DNA of 64,000 nt, from the NCBI GenBank assembly GCA_944325105.1, contig CALUYW010000015.1, positions 1-64,000 of the forward strand, written 5' to 3'. Position numbers and translations under genes: made by a program. Positions 28,125-36,327 of this stretch are shown in pieces. Numbering within the stretch: position 1 is the first letter of the stretch; each line of letters opens with the position of its first letter. This DNA is from Candidatus Gastranaerophilales bacterium (GTDB lineage Bacteria; Cyanobacteriota; Vampirovibrionia; Gastranaerophilales; Gastranaerophilaceae). The notes under the pieces are model-generated. The model was not told where the DNA came from. It saw only the letters and a program-made list of their open reading frames with translations, and did no database searches.

Positions 28125-28491
28125 CACGGAAGAGAAAATATCCTATCAAAAGACCCTGAGCGCATTATTTGCGTCATTTTCTATGTTGTCTTTTGGTGCT
28201 CTAAGTTTACTCAACAACTTTTCAATGGATTACTACAGTATACTCTTTATGCTCTCAATAGTAATACCCGCCTCTCTTTCGATGGGTTTTATAGGTTTTG
28301 TCATAGGCAAAATGTTTGACCAAGGAGAAAATTTTAACCCCAATCCGTTCAAAAAAGAAAAATCTAAACACAAAAGCGTTGATAACGCATATAAAATACA
28401 AAGCATGTTTGCCTCTAACCCTAATGAAGATACGAATACGCAAAGTATGTTTGAGACAAGTGGTGAGATAGTGGAAAATGAAAAAGATTAG
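28114..28491 (+). CDS. Small membrane protein between PilZ and histidine kinase genes
   Basis: No family recognised. The 125 residues have two membrane helices (about 15-33 and 41-66, the latter Gly-rich: LSMGFIGFVIGKMF) and a polar, disordered tail with a repeated QSMF word (KIQSMFASNP, NTQSMFETS). It overlaps both neighbours (11 and 14 bases), so it is surely co-translated with the PilZ protein and the kinase. It may be an accessory to the kinase or to the flagellar base. Confidence 0.72.
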   Translation: MRDNTEEKISYQKTLSALFASFSMLSFGALSLLNNFSMDYYSILFMLSIVIPASLSMGFIGFVIGKMFDQGENFNPNPFKKEKSKHKSVDNAYKIQSMFASNPNEDTNTQSMFETSGEIVENEKD

Positions 28492-30118
28492 TGAAATTTT
28501 ATCCAAAATGAAAATATTTAAAAAACACAGGGAAAGAAGCTTAAGCTCATATTTTGCCTTCGTAACAAGTATTTTAATAGCCTTAATTATCCTCACAACA
28601 ATGGGCTATGTATTCAGACACATACAAAATCTGGCGATTGATTACAACATAAATATCAAAAGCTACAGCTACTCTTTGTCTTCAGTTGTAAATGAAATAT
28701 TTTCTCAGGCATATGAAACAAATACCGAAGAAAAAACTCTAAAATTACTCAAAAATCTTGAAAATAAGGGCATGCTGAAATACGTATATGCCGTAGATAA
28801 AAAAACAGATACGGTGTTTTTCTCTACAATAAAAGACATACAGGGGGAAGATGCAGCTATAGCAAAGGGTGACATTTTCATCAAATACAAAAATAAAGAC
28901 ATAATGGAGCTGCCAACAGACACCAAAAACTATGTGCTCTACATAGGCATGCCTGTCGAACAGATAACCGGAAGCCACCTGAACAACCTGTTAGAAAGCG
29001 TAAAAGTATTCATAGCTTTATTCTTGTTCATTGGGGTTTTGGCAAGTGCAATTATGTCAAGCATATTCCTTGGCCCGCTAAATGAATTAACAAAAGGTGT
29101 TAAAGAATTTGCCGACGGAAATTTTGATTTCAGATTAAAAGCTTCAAAATTTTCGGAAATAAATAAACTTGTTGATGCCTACAACAATATGGCTTTTCAA
29201 CTTCATGATTTATACAATTCTCTTGAATTAAAAGTTCAAGAAAGAACAATAGCGCTTGAGCGTGCTAATCAGGAAATAAAAGAAACCCAAGCTATGATGG
29301 TACACTCGGAAAAAATGCGCTCTTTAGGCGAGCTTGTTGCAGGCATAGCACATGAAATAAACAACCCCGTGAACTTTATTCACGGCAACATTGTAATATT
29401 AGACAAATATGTAAAAGACATGTTTAGCTTAATTGACCTGTATATTGCAAATGAAGCTTCAATTCCTGAAGAAGAAATGAAAAAAATAAACAAAACAAAA
29501 GCAGATATCGATATAGACTTTATAAGAGATGATGTTAAAGACCTTATAAAAAGTTGCATAGAAGGAACAGAAAGGACAAAAAATATTGTCCTTGACCTTA
29601 AAAACTTCTCCAGAATGGAAGAGATGGTACTAACCCAATTTAACATTCCAAAAGAAATAGATACGACGCTTAATATTCTAAACAACAAATACAAAAACAG
29701 AATAACCGTAGTAAAAGACTATGAACAAAATGTTCCAAAAATAGAAGCCTACGGCGGGCAGTTAAACCAAGTGTTTATGAACATTCTCGATAACGCCCAA
29801 TACGCTATTAAGGGTGAAGGAACGGTAACAATAAGTGTTAAACAAGAAGATGAAAATGTTGTTATAAAATTCTCTGACACGGGCGAAGGCATTAAAAAAG
29901 AAGACTTGAAAAAAGTCTTTGAACCTTTCTTTACAACAAAACCGGTGGGTCAGGGCACAGGGCTCGGTATGTCAATTACATACAGAGTTATAAAAAACCA
30001 CAATGGTGAAATTTCCGTTGATTCCGAACTAGGCAAAGGAACAACATTTACCATAAAATTGCCGATAAATTATAAAAAAGATGATTCTCAAGAAAGCGAA
30101 AATACTCAGGAGTGTTGA
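28478..30118 (+). CDS. Membrane sensor histidine kinase
   Basis: A 546-residue sensor with one membrane helix near residues 25-46, a periplasmic sensing segment of about 120 residues, and a second helix near 168-190. A HAMP domain, a short coiled coil and the kinase core follow. The phospho-accepting histidine is H292 in GIAHEINNP. The ATPase domain shows the N box (NQVFMNILDNAQYAI), G1 (DTGEGI) and G2 (GQGTGLGMSI). The sensing segment has no recognisable ligand motif. It is followed three bases later by the HD-GYP response regulator, its likely partner. Confidence 0.93.
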   Translation: MKKISEILSKMKIFKKHRERSLSSYFAFVTSILIALIILTTMGYVFRHIQNLAIDYNINIKSYSYSLSSVVNEIFSQAYETNTEEKTLKLLKNLENKGMLKYVYAVDKKTDTVFFSTIKDIQGEDAAIAKGDIFIKYKNKDIMELPTDTKNYVLYIGMPVEQITGSHLNNLLESVKVFIALFLFIGVLASAIMSSIFLGPLNELTKGVKEFADGNFDFRLKASKFSEINKLVDAYNNMAFQLHDLYNSLELKVQERTIALERANQEIKETQAMMVHSEKMRSLGELVAGIAHEINNPVNFIHGNIVILDKYVKDMFSLIDLYIANEASIPEEEMKKINKTKADIDIDFIRDDVKDLIKSCIEGTERTKNIVLDLKNFSRMEEMVLTQFNIPKEIDTTLNILNNKYKNRITVVKDYEQNVPKIEAYGGQLNQVFMNILDNAQYAIKGEGTVTISVKQEDENVVIKFSDTGEGIKKEDLKKVFEPFFTTKPVGQGTGLGMSITYRVIKNHNGEISVDSELGKGTTFTIKLPINYKKDDSQESENTQEC

Positions 30119-30121
30119 TAA

Positions 30122-31180
30122 ATGGAAGAAAAAAAGTACAAAATTCTAATCGTGGACGACGAACCGGACAATCTTGCACTTTTATACAGAACCCTTAGGG
30201 GTAAATATGACATTACAAAAGCAACAAGTGCGGTTGAAGCTCTTGAAATACTAAAAAACCAAAGCTTTAACTGTATTTTATCTGACCACAAAATGCCTCA
30301 GATGGACGGCGTTGAATTTTTAAGACGCACTTATGAAGTATGCCCCAACACTACAAGACTGCTTGTTACTGCATACTCTGATGTTAAAATTTTAATCGAC
30401 GCCATAAACTATGCGAAAATTTATCGCTACATTAAAAAACCATTTAATCCTGATGAACTGCTTCATATAGTTGAAGCAAGTCTTGAATACCACCAACTTA
30501 AAGTTGACAACGAAAATCTTATCAAAGATTTAAAAGAACTCTTCTCGGGTACAATTAAGGCAATTATAGAGGCCCTTGATGCCAAAGACTCTTTTACATT
30601 AGGCAGAAGCCGAAGAGTTACTTTCTATTCACTTAAAATGGTTGAAAGACTGCACATAAATAATACCGAAAAAAGCAGAATAGAGCTTGCGGGACTCTTG
30701 CACGACATTGGTATGATAGGTGTAGCCGAAGACATTCTGAATAAAAGTCAAAAACTTACTCAGGAAGAATTTGAAGAAATTAAAAAACACGTTCACCACT
30801 CGGTCAAAATCTTGGAAGACATTAAACAACTCTACGAGGTAATTGAAATTATCAAATACCACCATGAATACTATGACGGCAACGGCTACCCCTACGGACT
30901 TAAAGGGGATGAAATCCCTCTTGGTTCAAGAGTAATAGCAGTAGCCGACGCTTATGACTCCATGGTTTCTGACCGTGCATACAGACAGGGATTAAGCTCC
31001 GATGAAGCTCTAAGAAACATTGAAGAGCGTGCAGGGACACAGTTTGACCCCGCATTAGTAAAACTTTTTAAAGAAATACTCCCCGATGCACAAAGAGAAG
31101 TTCGAGAGTATGAAGAAAAAATGAAAATAAAAGAAAATCTGCCCACAAACGAATCAATCAAAACTAAGGAGCAAAATTGA
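30122..31180 (+). CDS. Response regulator with HD-GYP phosphodiesterase domain (RpfG-like)
   Basis: A 352-residue two-domain regulator. The receiver domain (1-125) has acidic pair DDEPD, phosphorylatable D55 in LSDHKMPQMDG and the conserved K in IKKPFNPDEL. The HD-GYP output has HD at H194-D195 (LHDIGMIG) and the YDGNGYPYGLKGDEIPLGSR signature near residue 255, all metal ligands apparently present. Such enzymes hydrolyse c-di-GMP. Together with the histidine kinase and the PilZ protein in the same operon, it suggests a signal-to-motility circuit that clears c-di-GMP. Confidence 0.93.
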   Translation: MEEKKYKILIVDDEPDNLALLYRTLRGKYDITKATSAVEALEILKNQSFNCILSDHKMPQMDGVEFLRRTYEVCPNTTRLLVTAYSDVKILIDAINYAKIYRYIKKPFNPDELLHIVEASLEYHQLKVDNENLIKDLKELFSGTIKAIIEALDAKDSFTLGRSRRVTFYSLKMVERLHINNTEKSRIELAGLLHDIGMIGVAEDILNKSQKLTQEEFEEIKKHVHHSVKILEDIKQLYEVIEIIKYHHEYYDGNGYPYGLKGDEIPLGSRVIAVADAYDSMVSDRAYRQGLSSDEALRNIEERAGTQFDPALVKLFKEILPDAQREVREYEEKMKIKENLPTNESIKTKEQN

Positions 31181-31857
31181 CAAGAACAACAGAAGTATAC
31201 ACAGGCGCTTACGCCTCAGGCAAAAGTGAAACATCCATAAACAGAGCTCTGCAATATATAAAAAAAGGCAAAAAAATTACCCTTGTAGACCTTGATACGG
31301 TAGAACCCGCCTACTGTATGCGCCCAATTTTAGGGGAATTAAAACAAAGAGGAATTGACGTTATAGCACAAAGCGACTATTTCGGTCTTGGTGAAGCAGG
31401 GAGCTATGTCACAGGCGAGCAGATTAACTGCCTTAACAATCAAGGCGATATTATTATAGATGTAGGCTACGGTGCAACGGGGCTTGATACTCTTGATATT
31501 TTAAACGGCATAGAAAACGAACAAAATCTTAAAATTTATCTTGTCGTAAACACTTCAAAATTTGAAACTCGAGATAAGGAAAGTATTCTTGAATACATTG
31601 AGTTTTCGTCAGGGTTAAATAAAACTCCTTGGAAAAAGTTCTCGGGCCTTATATCTAACACTCACCTGTCTGATGAAACCACAAAAGAAGATATCATAAG
31701 AGGCTATGAAATTTTAAAAGAAGTTTCCAAAGAAACAAATATACCTATCGTTGCAATCGGCGCACAGGAAAAATTTAAAACCGAATTTACACAAGAAAGC
31801 TATGACGGTGTTGAGATATGGTTTTATGAAAGACTAATGCCAAAAGCCCTATGGTAA
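31177..31857 (+). CDS. P-loop NTPase of unknown role
   Basis: A 226-residue protein with a Walker A motif GAYASGKS (about residues 8-15) followed by a basic stretch and TLVDLDTVEP, then a DIIIDVGYGATGLD segment like a Walker B region. This layout is close to MinD/CobQ-type and nucleotide-dependent switch ATPases. It starts at TTG, four bases overlapping the previous stop (TTGA), with AAGGAG at ideal spacing. It is the last gene of the 11 kb accD-to-NTPase run. I do not recognise a specific family, and a regulatory or assembly role is only a guess. Confidence 0.72.
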   Translation: MTRTTEVYTGAYASGKSETSINRALQYIKKGKKITLVDLDTVEPAYCMRPILGELKQRGIDVIAQSDYFGLGEAGSYVTGEQINCLNNQGDIIIDVGYGATGLDTLDILNGIENEQNLKIYLVVNTSKFETRDKESILEYIEFSSGLNKTPWKKFSGLISNTHLSDETTKEDIIRGYEILKEVSKETNIPIVAIGAQEKFKTEFTQESYDGVEIWFYERLMPKALW

Positions 31858-31861
31858 AAGC

Positions 31862-32020
31862 TTATATACGCTTTTCATTTTCTTTTACATAATCTATTAA
31901 CATTTTTGCCGCAAGATTACCTGCCGTACGATTTTCTTTTTGTGCGAGTACTTTAAACTTTGCAAAAATTTCTTTGTCTATTAAAACAACGAAACGATGC
32001 TTTTCATCTGTTTTGCTCAT
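31862..32020 (-). CDS. Ribbon-helix-helix (CopG/Arc-type) microprotein
   Basis: A 52-residue product reading MSKTDEKHRFVVLIDKEIF at the N-terminus, then FAKFKVLAQKENRTAGNLA and AKMLIDYVKEN. This is a beta strand followed by two helices separated by an Asn/Thr turn, the classic ribbon-helix-helix DNA-binding fold, so it probably binds DNA as a dimer. The Shine-Dalgarno AAAGGAT precedes ATG. It lies 19 bases downstream of the small membrane protein gene on the same strand and ends four bases from the convergent NTPase stop. RHH proteins of this size are often antitoxins or autoregulators. Confidence 0.75.
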   Translation of the reverse strand: MSKTDEKHRFVVLIDKEIFAKFKVLAQKENRTAGNLAAKMLIDYVKENEKRI

Positions 32021-32039
32021 TTATAAATCCTTTATCAAC

Positions 32040-32453
32040 CTACTCATAAGCCTTAATTTTAAACACGGTTATTCTCTCATCAGCCGTCTGTATGCGCTTT
32101 ATGTACTTTTCATCCTGCGGAGTTTTCATAATTATGGCAACAGCGGGCTTATGTCCCGTCATTTTGGCATAATAAAGAGATTGTCCGATACTTTCTGCCC
32201 ATTTTGACGCCCAGTCATATTCTATTGCATACTCATCTGTTAAGCAGTCAATGCGGGTCTTATCAGGCAAAACGTATTCTATTGTACACTTGCAGTGCAT
32301 ATTCACATAGTCTTTTTCTTTTAGGTTAGTTTTTTGAATATTATTAACAGGTACAAAACCCGAGACAAAATCATCTTCGTTTACAAAAAAATAACCGCAA
32401 AAAGCAACAATGGCGACAATTACAAGTTGTATTATTTTTTTCTTTATCTTCAT
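32040..32453 (-). CDS. Small membrane-anchored protein with a nuclease-like core
   Basis: The 137 residues begin with a basic patch and one hydrophobic helix (IIQLVIVAIVAFCGYFF), so the rest probably lies outside the inner membrane, as a signal anchor or cleaved leader. The core RIDCLTDEYAIEYDWASKW (D69, E78, D80, K84), followed by AESIGQSLYYAKMTG, resembles the D...ExD/K pattern of PD-(D/E)XK-like folds. Whether it is catalytic is unproven. It overlaps ispF by one base and precedes the RHH microprotein. Confidence 0.68.
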   Translation of the reverse strand: MKIKKKIIQLVIVAIVAFCGYFFVNEDDFVSGFVPVNNIQKTNLKEKDYVNMHCKCTIEYVLPDKTRIDCLTDEYAIEYDWASKWAESIGQSLYYAKMTGHKPAVAIIMKTPQDEKYIKRIQTADERITVFKIKAYE

Positions 32454-32926
32454 TATATTTTCTCAATTAAACATACACACTGCGAGGCAATAGAGTTACC
32501 TTCGCCTACTGAATCCTGACCCTCATTAGTTTTTGCCTTTATAGACAAAGACATAATATCAAGATTTAAAAGAGGCGCAAGTTTTTCTTTCATTTTATCT
32601 ATATAGGGCATAAGTTTTGGCTTTTGACAAATAATATTTGAATCTATATTTATAATTTTATACCCGTTATTTTCCATAATCTGCATAGTTTTTTGCAAAA
32701 GTACTATACTGCTTATGTCTTTAAAACTCATATCGCTGTCGGGAAAATGGGTCCCTATGTCTTTTTCTCCCATAGCACCCAATAGCGCATCAATTATTGC
32801 ATGGACTAAAACATCAGCATCAGAGTGTCCCATAAGACCTTTCTCATAAGGGATTTTTACCCCGCCTAAAATAAGCGCTCTGCCCTCAACAAGCCTGTGC
32901 AGGTCATAACCTATACCTATTCGCAT
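32453..32926 (-). CDS. ispF: 2-C-methyl-D-erythritol 2,4-cyclodiphosphate synthase
   Basis: Fifth enzyme of the MEP isoprenoid pathway, a trimer with zinc. The 157 residues start at MRIGIGYDLHR, chosen over an upstream ATG because AAAGG precedes it and the family begins exactly there. Zinc ligands are D8 and H10 in YDLHR and the His of GHSDADVLVHAIIDALLGA. The C-terminal KTNEGQDSVGEG motif is intact. It overlaps the HAD gene upstream by ten bases. ispD is not adjacent. Confidence 0.96.
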   Translation of the reverse strand: MRIGIGYDLHRLVEGRALILGGVKIPYEKGLMGHSDADVLVHAIIDALLGAMGEKDIGTHFPDSDMSFKDISSIVLLQKTMQIMENNGYKIINIDSNIICQKPKLMPYIDKMKEKLAPLLNLDIMSLSIKAKTNEGQDSVGEGNSIASQCVCLIEKI

Positions 32927-33720
32927 AAAACATACCTTTCTATAACTTCGCATATACCGTCCTGCTTAACCGTAGGACAGATATAGTCGGCGATTTGTTT
33001 TAATTTTTCCGAAGCGTTGCCCATAGCGATTTTAATACCCGCATTTTTTAGCATCTCGCAGTCATTATCCTGATCGCCCGAGGCTAAAACTTCATCTTTT
33101 TTTATACCCCAATAATCTTTCAGAAAATTAAGCGCAGCGCCCTTTGTGGCGTTAGGGTCGGTAATTTCCATATAATTTTTGTGCGAGCGCACAATTGTAA
33201 GCCTGCCCAGGTATTTTTTTGTCATAAAATCAATAAGCTCAAGCATCTTTTGCTCATCATACACAATAGCTAAAAGCTTATATACACTTTTTAATTCAAT
33301 ATTATCAAAACTCTCAACCGCGCGATAAGTCACATATCTTCCCTGACAGTAATCTCGCATTATTTCTTTGTTATCATCTTCAACAATAAGCTCATCGTCA
33401 TTGTAAAGATTAGTGTGTATGTTTTTTTCTCTTAGGGTTTTTATTACATCCCTTGCAAGCTCGGGTTTAACGGGTGCTTTGTACAAAATATTATCTTCTA
33501 ATCTCACAACGGCACCCTGATAACATACAACAGGAGTCTTTAATCCCAAAAAATCAGCCACGCCCTTTGCTCCGTCAAACATTCTGCCTGTTGCAATAAC
33601 CATTTTGGTGTCGGAGTTTTTAACTTTTTCTATTGTTTCAAGCATTTTTTTTGAGAAAATGTTTGTTTCATCAACAATAGTGCCGTCGATGTCTGTTATC
33701 CAGAGTTTAACCTTGCTCAA
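32917..33720 (-). CDS. Cof-type HAD hydrolase
   Basis: A 267-residue phosphatase of the Cof/YidA subfamily. The nucleophile motif DIDGTIVDETN is at the N-terminus (D9 and D11), motif II is in VIATGRM, and the C-terminal TKGAALNFLKDYWG and SGDQDNDCEMLKNAG carry motifs III and IV. These enzymes dephosphorylate sugar phosphates or cofactors, and the substrate cannot be told. It seems to start at TTG with GAGG upstream. It heads the HAD-ispF-membrane protein-RHH run. Confidence 0.9.
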   Translation of the reverse strand: MSKVKLWITDIDGTIVDETNIFSKKMLETIEKVKNSDTKMVIATGRMFDGAKGVADFLGLKTPVVCYQGAVVRLEDNILYKAPVKPELARDVIKTLREKNIHTNLYNDDELIVEDDNKEIMRDYCQGRYVTYRAVESFDNIELKSVYKLLAIVYDEQKMLELIDFMTKKYLGRLTIVRSHKNYMEITDPNATKGAALNFLKDYWGIKKDEVLASGDQDNDCEMLKNAGIKIAMGNASEKLKQIADYICPTVKQDGICEVIERYVLCE

Positions 33721-33797
33721 AAAAACCTCATTTCACATTTTGTTTTTTTTATTATACAATAAAATCATAATGTTAAGTATGGAGAGATTTTACCAAT

Positions 33798-35180
33798 ATG
33801 AGCAAAGTAGAACGTCAAAGACCATTTGAACAGGATGAAGTTCAAAGAAGGTCAAATTTTAATCCCGTTGAAGAAAATTTTACACCCGAGCAGGCTGCTC
33901 TTGAAGCTTCAAGATGCCTAAACTGCAAAAATCCTCTTTGTAGAAAAGGCTGCCCCGTAAGCGTTGATATCCCCGGATTCATCGCAAAAGTTAAAGAGGG
34001 AGATATCCAAGCTGCAGGTGAAATTATAAGAAATTCAAACATGTTACCGTCCGTATGTGGAAGGGTTTGCCCGCAGGAAAGACAATGCGAAAGCAAATGT
34101 ATTTTAGGCATTAAAGGTGACTCGGTTGCAATCGGCGCACTTGAAAGATACGTTGGCGACAACAGCGCATCGGTTAAAACTCAAATAAAAGAAAACGGCA
34201 AAAAAGTTGCCATAGTAGGCTCAGGCTGCGCAGGTATGTCAGCTGCGGCAGACCTTAGAAACGCAGGCTTTGAAGTAAGCGTATTTGAAGCACTTCATGA
34301 GCTTGGCGGAGTTTTAAGATACGGCATACCGCCATTTAGACTTCCAAGAACGGTATTAGACAGAGAAATTGAAACCCTAAAAGAAATCGGCGTTAAGTTC
34401 TACAAAAACGTAATCGTAGGTAAATCAATCACTCTTAATCAATTAAAAGAAGAAGGCTATGACGCTATATTCATCTGCTCCGGCGCAGGACTTCCAAAAA
34501 TGCTCGGTGTCCCGGGCGAAAACCTAAACGGCGTGTACAGTGCAAATGAATTTTTAACACGTGTAAACCTAATGCACGCCAATGAACCTGATACACCTAC
34601 ACCTCTTAAAGTCGGCAACAAAGCTGCAATCATTGGCGGCGGAAACGTAGCAATGGACGCTGCAAGAACTGCGGTGCGTGTAGGATACAAGGAAGTATAC
34701 ATTGTTTACAGAAGAACGGAAGAAGAACTTCCTGCAAGAAAAGAAGAAATCCGTCACGCTAAAGAAGAAGGCATAATCTTTAAACTTCTTCACTCGCCTG
34801 TTGAAATACTTGGAAAAGACGGCTTTGTAAATGGTATTAAACTTGAAGTTATGGAACTTGGCGAGCCTGACGAATCAGGCAGAAGACGCCCCGTACCTAC
34901 AGGCAAATTTGATACAATGGATGTTGATGCAGTTATCGTATCACTGGGTACAGGCCCTAACCCCATCATTCAACAATCTGCAATGAAAGAAAATCTTGAC
35001 ATTGAAACAGATAAAAAAGGCTACATTATAATCAACGAAAACGGCGAAACATCCGTAAAAGATATATACGCCGGCGGTGACGTTGCTCCAAGAGGCGAAT
35101 CAACCGCAATTAACGCAATGGGAGCAGGAAAAGTTGCTGCAAAAGCAATAATAGAAGCTCTTTGCACTGTTAAAGCGTAA
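33798..35180 (+). CDS. gltD: NADPH-dependent glutamate synthase small subunit-type oxidoreductase
   Basis: A 460-residue FAD- and NADPH-binding electron-transfer subunit. The N-terminal domain has two cysteine clusters for 4Fe-4S centres (CLNCKNPLCRKGCPV and CGRVCPQERQCESKC). FAD (VGSGCAGMSAAADL) and NADPH (GGGNVAMDAARTA) Rossmann motifs follow, with AGGDVAPRGESTA near the end. No large subunit gltB is adjacent. Proteins of this form also work without GltB as homomeric glutamate synthase, or in NfnAB-type and dihydropyrimidine dehydrogenase-type complexes, so the electron acceptor is open. Confidence 0.88.
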   Translation: MSKVERQRPFEQDEVQRRSNFNPVEENFTPEQAALEASRCLNCKNPLCRKGCPVSVDIPGFIAKVKEGDIQAAGEIIRNSNMLPSVCGRVCPQERQCESKCILGIKGDSVAIGALERYVGDNSASVKTQIKENGKKVAIVGSGCAGMSAAADLRNAGFEVSVFEALHELGGVLRYGIPPFRLPRTVLDREIETLKEIGVKFYKNVIVGKSITLNQLKEEGYDAIFICSGAGLPKMLGVPGENLNGVYSANEFLTRVNLMHANEPDTPTPLKVGNKAAIIGGGNVAMDAARTAVRVGYKEVYIVYRRTEEELPARKEEIRHAKEEGIIFKLLHSPVEILGKDGFVNGIKLEVMELGEPDESGRRRPVPTGKFDTMDVDAVIVSLGTGPNPIIQQSAMKENLDIETDKKGYIIINENGETSVKDIYAGGDVAPRGESTAINAMGAGKVAAKAIIEALCTVKA

Positions 35181-35194
35181 GTAAGCACAAAAAA

Positions 35195-36283
35195 TTACAC
35201 GGGACAAGATACAAACTTGTCCCGTTTTTTAACGAAAAAAATTATCTTTAATTTTGTATAGGCTGAAAGCCAATTTTCACCACAAAGCTTGTTTTCATCT
35301 ATTTTTTTATACTCCCAACCCTCAATTACACCGATTTTTACAAGATAATCAAAAGCTGACTCTATCTTTTCTCTTATTCTTGAGGGTCTTTTGCCTTTTG
35401 TCTTTTTTTTAAGGTAATTAAGCGCATATGCCACTTTAAATTCAAAGCAGGAAACACTTACAAGGTAGAAAATATAAAAAGCAAGGCACTTTTCAAAATA
35501 TCTGCTTACAGGGTTAATACCAAAAACCTCCTTTGGTACTAAAAAACCGTCCCTCAGGCGGTTTTGCAGTACGCAAAATTGCCAAACATATTTTTTTATT
35601 TTTTTTACTCTTATCAAATTAAGCGCACAAAGCGTATTAATAGCCTCTTTTATCCTCTTTCTGTCAGAATTTCTGTATGTACTATGCCCTCTTAAAAAAA
35701 TAATGTCATCCGCTCTTATCTCAACAAAACAAAACAAGTTTTGCCTCTGAGCGTACAGATTGTACAAAATACATAATACGTCATCTGCAAAATAACCCGT
35801 ATTAAAGCGGTTTTTTAAAATATAATAGGGATTTATGGGATAAAATTTACCCTCAACATAAGGGCAAATATAGTAGTCAAAATTTCTAAACACGGGCTTT
35901 TCAACTTTTAAAAACACCTCCGCAAGCCCCCAGACAAGCTCGTCTAAAAAGCTTGCAAGGAGGACGGAGGTCTTTTTTACGGCATTTAGAGCTAAAATAA
36001 AACTGTCTTTGTCTTTTGCTTTGAATGAAACAAGTAGTTTTTTTGACCTTTCATCATACTTAACACTAACTAATATCTTCTCGCTTATTTTTTTGTCCAA
36101 CAAATCAAAATTACAGACAATCTGCCCCCTAAAAAGCCATTGCCCCACCCCCTTTATTTTGTCTTTATAGCAAAAAACCGTCTTTTTCTCGCTTTTTAGA
36201 GCCGTTAATGCCAGATTTAAAAAATCAAAATAAGCGTGCAAAATCGCGCCGTAAAACTCTTGCGGTGGGGAAATCCTCTTCAT
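35195..36283 (-). CDS. Orphan protein with winged-helix-like segments
   Basis: No family recognised with confidence. The 362 residues are basic and rich in Lys, Phe, Tyr and Cys. Two segments look like winged-helix recognition regions: NSDRKRIKEAINTLCALNLI (about 208-227) followed by RVKKIKKYVWQF, and KRPSRIREKIESAFDYLVKI (about 302-321) followed by GVIEGWEY. Two such domains in tandem are typical of replication initiators of plasmids and phages, but no iterons or origin are seen nearby. It follows tsaC by 44 bases on the same strand. The terminator of gltD lies inside its 3' end. Confidence 0.6.
   Translation of the reverse strand: MKRISPPQEFYGAILHAYFDFLNLALTALKSEKKTVFCYKDKIKGVGQWLFRGQIVCNFDLLDKKISEKILVSVKYDERSKKLLVSFKAKDKDSFILALNAVKKTSVLLASFLDELVWGLAEVFLKVEKPVFRNFDYYICPYVEGKFYPINPYYILKNRFNTGYFADDVLCILYNLYAQRQNLFCFVEIRADDIIFLRGHSTYRNSDRKRIKEAINTLCALNLIRVKKIKKYVWQFCVLQNRLRDGFLVPKEVFGINPVSRYFEKCLAFYIFYLVSVSCFEFKVAYALNYLKKKTKGKRPSRIREKIESAFDYLVKIGVIEGWEYKKIDENKLCGENWLSAYTKLKIIFFVKKRDKFVSCPV
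35199..35230 (+). terminator. Terminator after gltD, inside the end of the convergent gene
   Basis: ACGGGACAAG pairs with CTTGTCCCGT around ATACAAA, then six T. It lies within the last codons of the minus-strand 362-residue gene, so one sequence serves as terminator and coding DNA. Confidence 0.88.
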
Positions 36284-36327
36284 ATGGACATTTTACCCTA
36301 ATATCTTTTGTGGCGCACTTACCTGAA

